Below, piece by piece: positions 34,735-43,388 of a stretch of DNA of 64,000 nt. Origin of the DNA: Bin75 sp965200435 (GTDB lineage Bacteria > Nitrospirota > Nitrospiria > Nitrospirales > UBA8639); assembly GCA_965200435.1 (NCBI GenBank), contig OZ241337.1, positions 1,736,001-1,800,000 on the forward strand, written 5' to 3'. The translations under genes were made by a program, and so were the position numbers. Position 1 is the first letter of the stretch; the number at the start of each line of letters is the position of its first letter. Below the pieces are notes generated by a model. The model was not told the origin of the DNA. It worked only from the letters and a program-made list of their open reading frames with translations, and searched no databases.

Positions 34735-34880
34735 GGAACCCCTGATTTCGTGTGATAGCGGGATGCAGGGCCAGGCGTCCCGGAGCGAAACCCGAAGCGT
34801 ATCATCGAGATAGGTGAGGGTTGAGCGAGGACACAACGCCGCCATGCGCCCGATAGTGCACTAAATCAGAGGTTCATTAG
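34731..34880. repeat. MITE copy B with TTAG target duplication
   Basis: A 142-bp element (34735-34876) with GGAACCCCTGATTTCGTG and an inverted copy at the ends, flanked by TTAG at 34731-34734 and 34877-34880. It is closely similar to copies A and C. The left TTAG supplies the stop codon of the gene at 34453. Confidence 0.88.
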
Positions 34881-34996
34881 GTCTTCGCGCGGGCTGTGGG
34901 AATCCGCAACGTGTGACGAGAGCGGGGCTGCGATGCCGATTGAGAAAAAGACCGGTCATCTGATCGGGGCAGTCGTGAACCACGTGGAAGTACATC

Positions 34997-36340
34997 GTGA
35001 GTAACAGCCGATACCGTACCGAACCCGAACGTTCGGATCGGATGCCGTCCTGCATCCCGTTCCTGATCGTGAACGAAGCCGCCGAGCGGTTCAGTTTCTA
35101 CGGCATGCGCACGATTCTGGTCATTTTTATGACCCAATACCTCATGAACGCGGACGGCGCCCCGGACGTGATGGGCGAAGCTGAAGCGCGTTCCTATTAT
35201 CATCTTTTTGCGTCCGCGGTCTATTTCTTTCCGGTCATCGGAGCATTGGTTGCGGACGTCTGGTTTGGGAAGTACGGCACGATTATGTCGTTGTCGCTGG
35301 TCTATTGCCTGGGGCATCTAGTCCTCGCGATGGATCATACCAGGGTCGGCTTGGCCGTGGGACTCACGCTGATCGCTGTGGGGTCCGGAGGCATCAAACC
35401 CTGTGTGTCCGCCAACCTCGGGGACCAGTTTGGTGCGACCAACAGTCATCTGCTCAGCAAAGCCTTTTACTGGTTTTATTTCGCGATCAATTTCGGTGCG
35501 GGGCTGTCCACGCTCCTGACCCCGTGGCTGCTCAACCATATCGGCCCCCATCTGGCCTTTGGCGTGCCCGGGTTGTTGATGTTGATCGCGACGTGGGTGT
35601 TCTGGTTGGGACGGCGGGAATACGCGCATATTCCCGCCGGGGGAAAAACGTTCCTTCAGGAATTGTTGGCACGCGACAGCCTGCTGGCCATGTGGCGGCT
35701 CACCCCGGTGTACCTGTTCGTGGCCGTTTTCTGGGCGCTCTACGATCAAACCGGGTCGGCTTGGGTCCTGCAGGCAAGAAATATGGATTTATACTGGATG
35801 GGAATAGAGTGGCTCCCTTCGCAAATTCAGTTCGTCAATCCTTTTTTGATCATGCTCCTGATCCCGGTGTTTGCCTACGGCGTCTATCCCGCCATCGACA
35901 CGGTGTTTCCCTTGACGCCCCTGCGGAAAATCAGTGCCGGGTTTTTTGTGACGGTCATCGCGTTTGTGATTTCCGCGGTGATCGAGATGCAGATTGTCTC
36001 GGGACTGCGGCCGAATATCGTCTGGCAAATCGTGGCGTTCGTGGTGATCACCGCGGCAGAAGTCATGGTCTCGATCACGTGCCTGGAATTTTCCTACACC
36101 CAGGCGCCGAAGGCGTTGAAATCGTTTGTCATGGCCCTGTTTCTCCTGTCGGTATCCTTGGGGAACGCCTTTACCTCATTGGTGAATTATTTCATTCAGA
36201 ACGACGACGGCAGCGTGCGACTGGAAGGTCCGGAATATTATTGGTTTTTCACGCTGGTCATGCTGGTCGTCTCGATTCTCTTTATCGCGGTGGCCAAACG
36301 CTACAAAGGCCAAACCTATCTTCAGGGCGGGGAAGCCTGA
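34997..36340 (+). CDS. POT/PTR2 family proton-dependent oligopeptide transporter
   Basis: A 447-residue membrane protein of the proton-coupled oligopeptide transporter family, with about 12-14 helices. The N-terminal signature AAERFSFYGMRTILVIFM, the conserved LGDQFG block and FYWFYFAINFGAGLSTL are all present. It would import di- or tripeptides across the inner membrane. It starts with GTG at 34997 behind GGAAG; an ATG at 35042 is an alternative. It converges on the DUF6445 gene with an 8-base gap. Its position after hyuAB suggests peptide or cyclic-amide scavenging, which is inference. Confidence 0.88.
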   Translation: MSNSRYRTEPERSDRMPSCIPFLIVNEAAERFSFYGMRTILVIFMTQYLMNADGAPDVMGEAEARSYYHLFASAVYFFPVIGALVADVWFGKYGTIMSLSLVYCLGHLVLAMDHTRVGLAVGLTLIAVGSGGIKPCVSANLGDQFGATNSHLLSKAFYWFYFAINFGAGLSTLLTPWLLNHIGPHLAFGVPGLLMLIATWVFWLGRREYAHIPAGGKTFLQELLARDSLLAMWRLTPVYLFVAVFWALYDQTGSAWVLQARNMDLYWMGIEWLPSQIQFVNPFLIMLLIPVFAYGVYPAIDTVFPLTPLRKISAGFFVTVIAFVISAVIEMQIVSGLRPNIVWQIVAFVVITAAEVMVSITCLEFSYTQAPKALKSFVMALFLLSVSLGNAFTSLVNYFIQNDDGSVRLEGPEYYWFFTLVMLVVSILFIAVAKRYKGQTYLQGGEA

Positions 36341-36348
36341 CGGAGCGA

Positions 36349-37113
36349 TCAGGGCCTGGGGGTCTGGCTGAGATACAAGACCTGGTTGACCCGGAAGGCC
36401 TGGGTATACTGATCGGCCGTGATATGTTGCGAATGAAAACAGCGCCCATCGAAAATAATCAGGCGATTGGGCTGCATGCGCATAAGGAAGAGAAGTTCCC
36501 AATAGGCGTTGCCGTCGTTGATATAGGTATTGTCGCGGTTGGCAAACAAGGGGTTGAAAATCATGCTGTTCTGAAAATTTTCATAGCCTTCCGCACTGTT
36601 GAGAAATTCATCGCTGAGTTCCAGCCTGTCGGCCAGATCGCGAATCTTCCGGTCCGGAACGATGGGCACGCGTTCCAATTCCGTGGGAAGGTGGCGGTAC
36701 AGGCCGGTTCCGCCCATACAGGATTCGGCGGGATTCAGGTAGACCATAGCAGTCACGTCCTGGTCGATATGGGGTTGACGTTGCCCTACGTTGAGGCGGT
36801 ACTGCTGGTTGGTAATGCCTTGAAATACCACGGGCTGGGGGTCGAAAAACGGGTACAGCCTCATGCCCCAGAAGTCACTGATCGCATCCACGACCGGTCC
36901 GGCTTCGACGTTCACCGAAGCCCGGACACCGGGAAAGTTGCCGACAATCTCGAACCGGTCGGTATACGGAAGCTCCAGGGCCAGTTGCAGGACCTTGTCA
37001 GGATACCGGTAGAACCGGTCGACCATGATGACCTTGTGCCGGCCCAGGCCGATGTGTTCGATGGAAATTTGGTAGTCAGGATTGATCGCGAAGGTTTCAG
37101 GAGAAGATGACAC
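36349..37113 (-). CDS. DUF6445 family putative Fe(II)/2-oxoglutarate-type oxygenase
   Basis: A 254-residue protein resembling the DUF6445 family, whose core looks like a cupin-type Fe(II) oxygenase. RQPHIDQDVTAMVYLNP gives an HxD pair, and RCFHSQHITADQYTQAFRVNQVLYL supplies a distal His and Arg. The substrate is unknown. A GTG at 37113 is used because GGGGAG lies 6 bases before it; the upstream GTG at 37131 lacks such a site. It is divergent from a PLP decarboxylase 180 bases away, so the two may share a control region. Confidence 0.72.
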   Translation of the reverse strand: MSSSPETFAINPDYQISIEHIGLGRHKVIMVDRFYRYPDKVLQLALELPYTDRFEIVGNFPGVRASVNVEAGPVVDAISDFWGMRLYPFFDPQPVVFQGITNQQYRLNVGQRQPHIDQDVTAMVYLNPAESCMGGTGLYRHLPTELERVPIVPDRKIRDLADRLELSDEFLNSAEGYENFQNSMIFNPLFANRDNTYINDGNAYWELLFLMRMQPNRLIIFDGRCFHSQHITADQYTQAFRVNQVLYLSQTPRP

Positions 37114-37293
37114 GAGCGACTCCCCGTCCACGTAACGTGGTGTCCTCCATGGTGCGCCATCGGATCCTCATGCGTCAATGGGAGGGCTCCGTGCAGCAAA
37201 GGTCCCGAATGCTTCTGTGGCACACTAAAACGTCATGTCGTCTTGCGTGGGATTTTTCCCAGGTCCCCGAAGGACCCAAGGAGGGAACAAGGA

Positions 37294-38934
37294 ATGACCG
37301 CACCGTACCATGACCTGTTAACCAGGATCCGCGTCTGTTTCCCCCAACCGGTTTCCGACCGGGTGCATGACAGCTACTTTGTCCACAGCGTCATGCGTGC
37401 GATGGACGCCGTGGATGCGTTGAAAAGTGAGCGTCCTATTCTGGGACAGCGACTGCCCCTGGACTATGCAAAGGCCCAGGAAGCGCGTCTTCCCGAAGAC
37501 GGCATGAGTGTCGAGAACGTCACTGCCGAGCTTGTGCAGTATTGTTCGGGGTTGGCCATTCCCGGGCATCCGCACACGCAGCAGAACGTGGTCCCGCCGC
37601 CGACCATTTCTTCTTTGATCGGGACGCTTTTGGCATCCTTGTACAACCCCAATCTCGGGTGGGACGAATACAGTCACCGCCTGGCCCTGGCGGAAGTGGA
37701 GATGGTAGCGATGAGCGCCCGGCTTGTGGGATACGAACCGGATCACGCAGGCGGGGTATTCACCTTCGGAGGGACCGGCACGACCCTCTATGGTGCCAAA
37801 ATCGGATTGGAAAAAGCGATCCCCGGCGCCATGACTTCAGGGGTGCGGGAGGACGCGGTCATCGTTGCCAGCGAGGCCAGTCATTATTGTCGATACAACA
37901 TTGCCGGGTGGTTGGGCCTCGGATCGCAGAGCGTCGTCACGGTTCCCACAGACGCGCGAAACGCCATAAGAGTCGAGGCGTTTCGCGAGCAGGCCAGGGC
38001 AATCCTCAGACGGGGCGGGAAAATCGCCGCCGTGATCGCCACCATGGGCACCACCGATGCCTTTGGGATTGACGATCTTGCCGGGATTGTGGCGGTACGC
38101 GATGAATTGACGGACGAATTTCAGCTTCCGTACCGGCCCCACGTTCATGCCGACGCCGTCATCGGCTGGGCGTGGTCGGTGTTTAACGACTATGATTTTG
38201 AGCACAATCCTTTGGGATTCCGGCCGCGGACCCTTCGCGCGCTGGCAGGGGTTCGTCTTCCCATCCACCGGTTGTCTCTGGCGGACAGCGTGGGGATCGA
38301 TTTTCACAAATCCGGGTTTGTCCCGTATATCTCGAGCCTGGTGTTGTTCAAGAATCGTGAGGATCTGAATCTGATTCATCGCTCTCAGGAGCAGATGCCG
38401 TATCTCTATCAGTTCGGAACCCATCGTCCGGGGATGTATACCATCGAAACCTCCCGGGCTGGGGGCGGGATTCTGGCGGCGCTGGCGAACATGAAATTGT
38501 TCGGGAAGCAAGGCCTGCAAGTCATTATCGGGCACATTGTGCAAATGTCGCAATTGCTCAGGGAACATTTGGAGGGGCATGACTGTGCCACGGTGCTGAA
38601 TCGTGAAAATTTCGGCCCGGTGACCTTGTTTCGGGTCTATCCGCGCGGGGTCGATACGTTTCGGATCAAAGAGGAAGAAAGCAAAGACGTGGCCTGTCGA
38701 GAGACGTTGAGAGCGCACAACGAGTACAATCAGAAGGTCTTCGAGTACGTCCATCATGAAGCCATGAAAGGACGGGGGGTGGTGTTGTCCTTAACGGATT
38801 GCTATCGGACTTCGGACTATGGGGAACCGATCTCGGCGTTGAAATCGTTTATCCTCTCCCCCTTTGTCGATGAAGAACAAATCGAAGCGGTCGTGCGGCA
38901 GGTGTTGGAAGCCAGGAACCGGATTGAAGGGTAG
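37294..38934 (+). CDS. Group II PLP-dependent amino-acid decarboxylase
   Basis: A 546-residue fold-type I enzyme of the glutamate/aromatic/diaminobutyrate decarboxylase group. FTFGGTGTTLYGAKIGLEK binds the cofactor phosphate, HVHADAVIGWAW holds the Asp that contacts the pyridine nitrogen, and SVGIDFHKSGFVPY contains the Schiff-base lysine. The substrate cannot be read from sequence. The start at 37294 follows AAGGAGGGAACAAGGA; the longer frame lacks a site. It is paired divergently with the DUF6445 oxygenase and followed by MITE copy C. Confidence 0.87.
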   Translation: MTAPYHDLLTRIRVCFPQPVSDRVHDSYFVHSVMRAMDAVDALKSERPILGQRLPLDYAKAQEARLPEDGMSVENVTAELVQYCSGLAIPGHPHTQQNVVPPPTISSLIGTLLASLYNPNLGWDEYSHRLALAEVEMVAMSARLVGYEPDHAGGVFTFGGTGTTLYGAKIGLEKAIPGAMTSGVREDAVIVASEASHYCRYNIAGWLGLGSQSVVTVPTDARNAIRVEAFREQARAILRRGGKIAAVIATMGTTDAFGIDDLAGIVAVRDELTDEFQLPYRPHVHADAVIGWAWSVFNDYDFEHNPLGFRPRTLRALAGVRLPIHRLSLADSVGIDFHKSGFVPYISSLVLFKNREDLNLIHRSQEQMPYLYQFGTHRPGMYTIETSRAGGGILAALANMKLFGKQGLQVIIGHIVQMSQLLREHLEGHDCATVLNRENFGPVTLFRVYPRGVDTFRIKEEESKDVACRETLRAHNEYNQKVFEYVHHEAMKGRGVVLSLTDCYRTSDYGEPISALKSFILSPFVDEEQIEAVVRQVLEARNRIEG

Positions 38935-38950
38935 ACCGTCGCAGGGTGGA

Positions 38951-39100
38951 CTCAGGAACCTCTGATTGAGTGCGCGATCGGGCGCATGGCTGCGTGGTGT
39001 CCTCACTCAACCCTCACCTCTCTCTCTGATACGCTTCGGGGTTCGCTCCGGGACGCCTTGCCCTGCATCCCGTTATCACACTAAATCAGAGGTTCCCTAA
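38951..39100. repeat. MITE copy C
   Basis: A 142-bp element (38955-39096) in the reverse orientation to copies A and B, flanked by CTCA (38951-38954) and CTAA (39097-39100), a 4-bp duplication with one change. On the minus strand the right flank reads TTAG and provides the stop codon of the gene at 39097-39612. Confidence 0.85.
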
Positions 39101-39612
39101 TGCGTGTGTTCGCTGAGGAGTTCGAGAAAACGTGGGGCTAAAATGCGGCTTTGAATCATCAGTAATCCACGCTCCCCCAATCCCCGGTAACTCAGGCTGA
39201 TTTCGGTTTCCTCGAGCCGCCAGGAATATTCCTGGTTCAAGCCCCGGATCATCGAGCCGCGGTTATGCCGGATTTTCCCGAATTCCGATTCCAGCGCCTG
39301 CTTGATCCGGTTGTGCGTGTCTTCGTTGCGATACCGGATCATCACTCGGGCAAATTGATCGTCGATAGCGTAGAGCTTGATGAAGTCGACCGGGCCGTTC
39401 GCAAAACGCGGCGGGCCTTCCTTGTATTGATAAATGTTAACCCGGTCGTCAGGCTCGACGAGGACGAGTTGCGAAAATTCAGCCAGCGTGCTTCCCCAGG
39501 GGATTCCCTGAAAACCCGGTTGCGACGCAGGCGTTGCAGCGATGAGGAGTTCGGGCAACCACAGGAACAAGACCAAAAACAGGACGGGGTGCGGAATGCA
39601 ACGTCGCATCAT
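39097..39612 (-). CDS. Exported hypothetical protein (171 aa)
   Basis: A 171-residue protein with a signal peptide (VLFLVLFLWLPELLIAA) and a mature part beginning QPGFQGIPWGSTLAEFSQL. That segment resembles small periplasmic proteins with an F-x-GI-x-WG start. Function unknown. IS copy 2 lies 40 bases upstream and may have separated it from its promoter. Its TAG stop is in the MITE copy C duplication, so the gene is bounded by mobile DNA on both sides. Confidence 0.68.
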   Translation of the reverse strand: MMRRCIPHPVLFLVLFLWLPELLIAATPASQPGFQGIPWGSTLAEFSQLVLVEPDDRVNIYQYKEGPPRFANGPVDFIKLYAIDDQFARVMIRYRNEDTHNRIKQALESEFGKIRHNRGSMIRGLNQEYSWRLEETEISLSYRGLGERGLLMIQSRILAPRFLELLSEHTH

Positions 39613-40690
39613 GTCGCCACCCTATCATCTTGGCATGAAAATAGCCAGCAACTGTATGGGTCCACCACATTTGGCACTCGGGGTGGTGGTGAATCAGGGA
39701 TTGTACCGGAGATTGCCGCCCAAGGCTATGGTGGGGCAACACCGTATTGTAGGCCAGCAACCAATCGGCCAGTTTGCGGTTAAAGGCCGCCAAATCGTCG
39801 AACAGCAGATCCTCGTGGTAGTCCACGAAGGTCTCTTGCAGGGTGCGATTGAACCGTTCCGCATGAGCGTTCATTTTCGGGGATCGGGGATACGTCCACC
39901 AGTGGGTGATGCCGCGTTCATCGAGCCGATGCTGGAAATGCCCCTGGAACTCCGGGCCGTTATCGGAGAGGAGGACCCGGGGTGGGGCCGGGAGCAACGC
40001 ACAGAGTGCATCGAGGGCGTGGGTGGCATGGCGGCTGGAGGCGGTGGCGGTGGCCACAGCGAAGGCGAAGCGACTGCAGGGATCGATGAAGGTGAATAGG
40101 TAGCGGCGGAGTCCGGTGTGGAGCCGCACAACGGGATCGCCGGCCAAGACCGCCAGGGGCTGGGCGGGGCGGGGCCGGGGCGGGCGGGATTTCCGGCGCC
40201 GTGTCCGGGGTTTGGGCCGGCCCCGGGCATCCAGGCGGCTCGGCGTGTGCCGCATCCGGTCCGGGGCGCGGGCGATCAGGCGCCCGATGGTGGAGACCCT
40301 GGGGAGGGCTAGCCCGTGCTGCGCACACCACGGCCGCAGTAGGACGTGCAGCTTGGCCTTCCCACGGTTGGGATACGTGGTGCGTAGCCGCCGGATCGCT
40401 TGGCTCAGGGCGGGTGGCCACGTGGCCTGCCGCCGCCGGTGGGGGGCCCTAGAGCGGACGGCCAACGCCTGCGGGTCCCCGCCAGCCTGAGTGAGCGCCC
40501 GCTGCCAGCGATAAAGCGTCCGGCGGCTGACGCCAAAGGCCTCCCCCGTCGCGGCTGGGCCATGCCGGGCGCAAAAGTGCAGAATCTTGAGTCGGTGATG
40601 GGCTTCGTGGGGTATCATGTCCCAACGATGCCCGAATTGCGTTAGTCGATAAAACCCCCTGATGCGATAGCCGACATGGTGGATTTGCAT
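39479..40690 (-). CDS. IS481-like transposase, copy 2, read through into flanking DNA
   Basis: Same HTH plus integrase-core protein as copy 1 (FGVSRRTLYRWQRAL, LLSDNGPEFQGHF, HAERFNRTLQE). The IS supplies no stop. Here the frame continues about 58 codons past the element into the adjacent gene in another frame, stopping at 39479. This makes a protein near 403 residues instead of about 346. The start ATG at 40690 follows an AGGAGAGG site. Confidence 0.88.
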   Translation of the reverse strand: MQIHHVGYRIRGFYRLTQFGHRWDMIPHEAHHRLKILHFCARHGPAATGEAFGVSRRTLYRWQRALTQAGGDPQALAVRSRAPHRRRQATWPPALSQAIRRLRTTYPNRGKAKLHVLLRPWCAQHGLALPRVSTIGRLIARAPDRMRHTPSRLDARGRPKPRTRRRKSRPPRPRPAQPLAVLAGDPVVRLHTGLRRYLFTFIDPCSRFAFAVATATASSRHATHALDALCALLPAPPRVLLSDNGPEFQGHFQHRLDERGITHWWTYPRSPKMNAHAERFNRTLQETFVDYHEDLLFDDLAAFNRKLADWLLAYNTVLPHHSLGRQSPVQSLIHHHPECQMWWTHTVAGYFHAKMIGWRHDATLHSAPRPVFGLVPVVARTPHRCNACVATGFSGNPLGKHAG

Positions 40691-40739
40691 GGCCTCTCCT
40701 CCTGTTTCGAGGAGTGCCAAAGGTTTCTGAACTTATACA
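39653..40739 (-). mobile_element. IS481-like insertion sequence, copy 2 (1087 bp)
   Basis: Same ends (TGTA...TACA) and exact length as the other two copies, with the 5-bp duplication GCAAC at 39648-39652 and 40740-40744. Nearly identical to copy 3, so both moved recently relative to copy 1. It sits 40 bases before the gene at 39097-39612. Confidence 0.92.
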
Positions 40740-40745
40740 GCAACC

Positions 40746-40760
40746 GTATGGGGCCACCAC
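40746..40760 (-). mobile_element. Possible decayed IS end next to IS copy 2
   Basis: GTATGGGGCCACCAC is identical to the outer end of IS copy 1 and is followed by CTGTGCCCTCGG, similar to the inner ATTTGGCACTCGGG. It may be a solo remnant of an older element. Confidence 0.4.
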
Positions 40761-40806
40761 CTGTGCCCTCGGCGGCGCCACCGCCAGGGCGACCGCCTCC
40801 CTCTTC

Positions 40807-40880
40807 TGTAGCCGCGTCATCTCATGACGCGGGTTTCTCCTGGCCGGCGTCGCCGGACGCGAGCAGAGCGCGTGGCGACA
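40807..40880. repeat. Relative of the 98-bp palindromic-end repeat
   Basis: Begins TGTAGCCGCGTCATC and ends GTGGCGACA. The following ACCACGGAGCGGCCGG resembles the segment after the 63474 copy. Shorter than the other two. Confidence 0.45.
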
Positions 40881-40937
40881 ACCACGGAGCGGCCGGTTTG
40901 TACCGGGGAAACAGAATCGGGAAAGGGTAGACGGAGG

Positions 40938-41885
40938 TCAGGCTGCGGAGTTGGCAGGGAGCGGGACCGTATGAATCGAATCTTGGCCATTGGGAAGAAG
41001 GTCGGCCCAATCGGTGGCATGCTTCTCATGGGGGCCTATAATCGTCCAGGCATCGGGGTTGTCCAGAATCGCCTGGACGAGTTGGGTGTGGAGATGATGA
41101 CCCGAGCATTTGCCGATAATATGGCCGATAACGTGGATGCAGAGGAGAGACAGGTCTCCGATGAGATCCAGCACCTTATGGCGAACGCATTCGTCCGGGA
41201 AACGGAGTGCTTGTTCATTCAGAATGCCGGTCTCCGAAAACACGATGGTGTTGTCCAGCGAACCGCCTTTTCCCAAACCGCGAGCCCATAAGGCTTCCAC
41301 TTCATGGGAGAAGGCAAAGGTACGGGCGTGTGCGATATTGGCTTCGAACGCGACCGTGGACCACTCGTGTTCATAGGTTTGTTGTCGGACCAACTGATGC
41401 TGGTAGTCGATCGTATAGGTGATCCTGGGAAATGGTGAGGGAAGGATGGAAATCCCTCGATGATCCTCGCCGATGTGAATGGGTTCTATAATTTTGAGAT
41501 ACGTTCGGGGACGTTCCTGTGGCAGAATGCCGGCGAGCTGAATAAGTTTGGCAAAAGGCGCTGCGCTGCCGTCCATCGCCGGAACTTCTTCCGAATCGAT
41601 ATCGATGAAGGCATTATCGATGCCCAAACCCCAGAGGGCCGAAAGCACGTGTTCGGTCGTTTGGATTTGAAAGCCATTGGAACCGACGGCCGTGCACAAC
41701 TCCATGGGTCTAAGGTTGCGAATCGACGCCTGGCACGTTTCGACGTGACTGTTGACTTTCCGCCGGAACACAATGCCGTTGTCCGCGGGCGCCGGGGAAA
41801 GGCTGACCTGCGAAGGCTGTCCGGAATGGAGACCGGTGCCGGATACGGAGATGGTTTGCCCGATGGTCTGTTGCCGTTGCTTCAA
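40938..41885 (-). CDS. lpxC: UDP-3-O-acyl-N-acetylglucosamine deacetylase LpxC
   Basis: Zinc enzyme of the committed step of lipid A synthesis. Ligands and active-site segments are visible: TTEHVLSALWG, DECVRHKVLDLIGDL (zinc His and Asp), and KCSGHHLHTQL (catalytic His). EEVPAMDGSAAPF is the usual domain-1 motif. About 315 residues, normal for the family. The start is taken as TTG at 41885 because LpxC proteins begin with a KQR-type segment (KQRQQTIGQTISVSGTGLHSG region) there. An upstream TTG at 41915 has no ribosome site. It is preceded by a 220-base AT-rich gap. Confidence 0.9.
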   Translation of the reverse strand: MKQRQQTIGQTISVSGTGLHSGQPSQVSLSPAPADNGIVFRRKVNSHVETCQASIRNLRPMELCTAVGSNGFQIQTTEHVLSALWGLGIDNAFIDIDSEEVPAMDGSAAPFAKLIQLAGILPQERPRTYLKIIEPIHIGEDHRGISILPSPFPRITYTIDYQHQLVRQQTYEHEWSTVAFEANIAHARTFAFSHEVEALWARGLGKGGSLDNTIVFSETGILNEQALRFPDECVRHKVLDLIGDLSLLCIHVIGHIIGKCSGHHLHTQLVQAILDNPDAWTIIGPHEKHATDWADLLPNGQDSIHTVPLPANSAA

Positions 41886-42109
41886 GATTTTTGCCTGAAC
41901 CGGAGTGTGTCTCAATGGGGAATGTATTCTAAGACAGAAGCGATCCTCTTTTATATACGCAAAATCCTTGCCAAAAACTCAATATCTGATGGTTTCATAA
42001 CCTATTGAAATATAATGGGAAATAAAAAATTATTTTGGCAGTCAATGAAATTGATGTAAAAAGTCAATAGCAGTGTTGCAAAAAAGCATCAAAAATGAGT
42101 GGTGCGAGG

Positions 42110-42436
42110 TCAGGATCGAAAGGGCTCCAATAGGTATCGCAAGGACTCGGGAAACTGATCCATGGCCTCGCTGTGCGCGAGTCCGATGATAATGCCGCGG
42201 TGTTTTTTGTGTAAACCCGAGTCGATAAAGGCCTGGACGTGGAGTTTCCATCTCAAGGCATCATGCGCGAGAAGTTGCGCCTGCTCCTCGGCCGTTTTGG
42301 TTTTGAGCAGGGCGGAGCAACACCGTATGGTGTTTTCCACGCTATCGTAGGGTGGGGCGAGCTTCAACGCCGCATAAAAGGCTTCCAGGTTCTGTCGGAA
42401 TTCGGTGAGAAGGGCCTGGCAATCGTGTTGGGACAT
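42110..42436 (-). CDS. Hypothetical helical protein (108 aa)
   Basis: A 108-residue, mostly helical soluble protein starting MSQHDCQALLTEFRQNLEAFYAAL, with NTIRCCSALLKTKT in the middle. No family is recognised and the ribosome site is weak. It lies between lpxC and trkA on the same strand with repeat DNA on its upstream side. Moderate support from length and amino-acid composition only. Confidence 0.5.
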   Translation of the reverse strand: MSQHDCQALLTEFRQNLEAFYAALKLAPPYDSVENTIRCCSALLKTKTAEEQAQLLAHDALRWKLHVQAFIDSGLHKKHRGIIIGLAHSEAMDQFPESLRYLLEPFRS

Positions 42437-42487
42437 TACAGGGATGGGGCTCGTGCTCCGTCGAATCAGCCGGGAACCCGGCAGCGT

Positions 42488-42642
42488 GGCCTACAAAGGC
42501 AAAGTCAACAACCCTGGACCCCCGATGAAAAATGTCGGGGATGACACTAAAAGGAGAAACTGTCGGTCGGATTAGCGTCGCGTAATCCGACAAGCTCCTG
42601 CCTCTCTTCTGTCAACGAATGACCGAACACAGAAGGGACGCC
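42488..42642. repeat. Intergenic repeat cluster upstream of the 108-aa gene
   Basis: Contains a stretch similar to 34222-34275, a REP-like palindrome at 42566-42591, and a GTCAACGAATGACCGAACAC copy at 42611-42635. No gene seen. Confidence 0.6.
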
Positions 42643-43332
42643 TCATTCGGAATTACTGAATCCGTCCAGATCATGCTCTTTTCCAATCATGACCAGGACG
42701 TCGCCTTTTTCGATCATATCGCCGGGAGAAGGAGTAAAATTGAAGGTATCCTCCTTCTTCAATTTTCCCTTGATCATGCGATTGACCTGTTTCTTGATGC
42801 CAATGATGTTGAGGTTGTGAAGTTCACGGATTTTTGTTTCCTCAATGCTCATGCCGGAAAACCGATCCGGCACGGCGACTTCCTCGACACTGTACCCGGG
42901 CGCTAATTCAAGATAGTCCAACACCTTGGGGGAGACCAGTCGATGTGCGAGCCGGATAGCGGCGTCCCGTTCGGGGTAAATCACTTCGGTCACGCCGAGA
43001 TTGCTGAGGATTTTCCCGTGAACGTGAGTTACGGCCTTGGCGATGATAGACGTGATCCCCATTTCGGTCAACGTCTGGACGATGAGGATGCTCGCCTCGA
43101 TGTTTTCGCCGATGCTCACCACCGCCACGTCGACGTTTTGGGTGCTGACGGCTTTCAGCGCGCGTTCGTCCGTCGCGTCGCACTGGACCGCAAACGTGGC
43201 GATATCGCTGATGGCTTGAATTTTCGCCTCTTCCCGGTCGATGGCAAGGACTTCACACCCCTTTTGCACCAACGATTCCGCAACACTATATCCGAATCGG
43301 CCCAGGCCGATGACTGCAAATTGACGCTTCAT
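42643..43332 (-). CDS. TrkA/KtrA-type RCK potassium-channel regulator
   Basis: A 229-residue protein with an N-terminal RCK/Rossmann domain (FAVIGLGRFGYSVAESL, AIDREEAKIQ) that binds nucleotide and a C-terminal TrkA_C domain (PGDMIEKGDVLVMIG). It gates a KtrB/TrkH potassium channel in the membrane. No channel gene is seen next to it, so the partner must lie elsewhere. It follows the slipin gene by 56 bases on the same strand. Confidence 0.88.
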   Translation of the reverse strand: MKRQFAVIGLGRFGYSVAESLVQKGCEVLAIDREEAKIQAISDIATFAVQCDATDERALKAVSTQNVDVAVVSIGENIEASILIVQTLTEMGITSIIAKAVTHVHGKILSNLGVTEVIYPERDAAIRLAHRLVSPKVLDYLELAPGYSVEEVAVPDRFSGMSIEETKIRELHNLNIIGIKKQVNRMIKGKLKKEDTFNFTPSPGDMIEKGDVLVMIGKEHDLDGFSNSE

Positions 43333-43388
43333 GACCTGAGGCGACTCATGGGATGGTTGGGGCCGTAGGACCCAATGATCGTTGGCCT

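Noticed and set aside
35305..37110. 601-codon plus-strand open frame
   Set aside because: It runs through the POT transporter in another frame and antisense to the DUF6445 gene. Composition is Arg/His-rich and no domain is recognisable.
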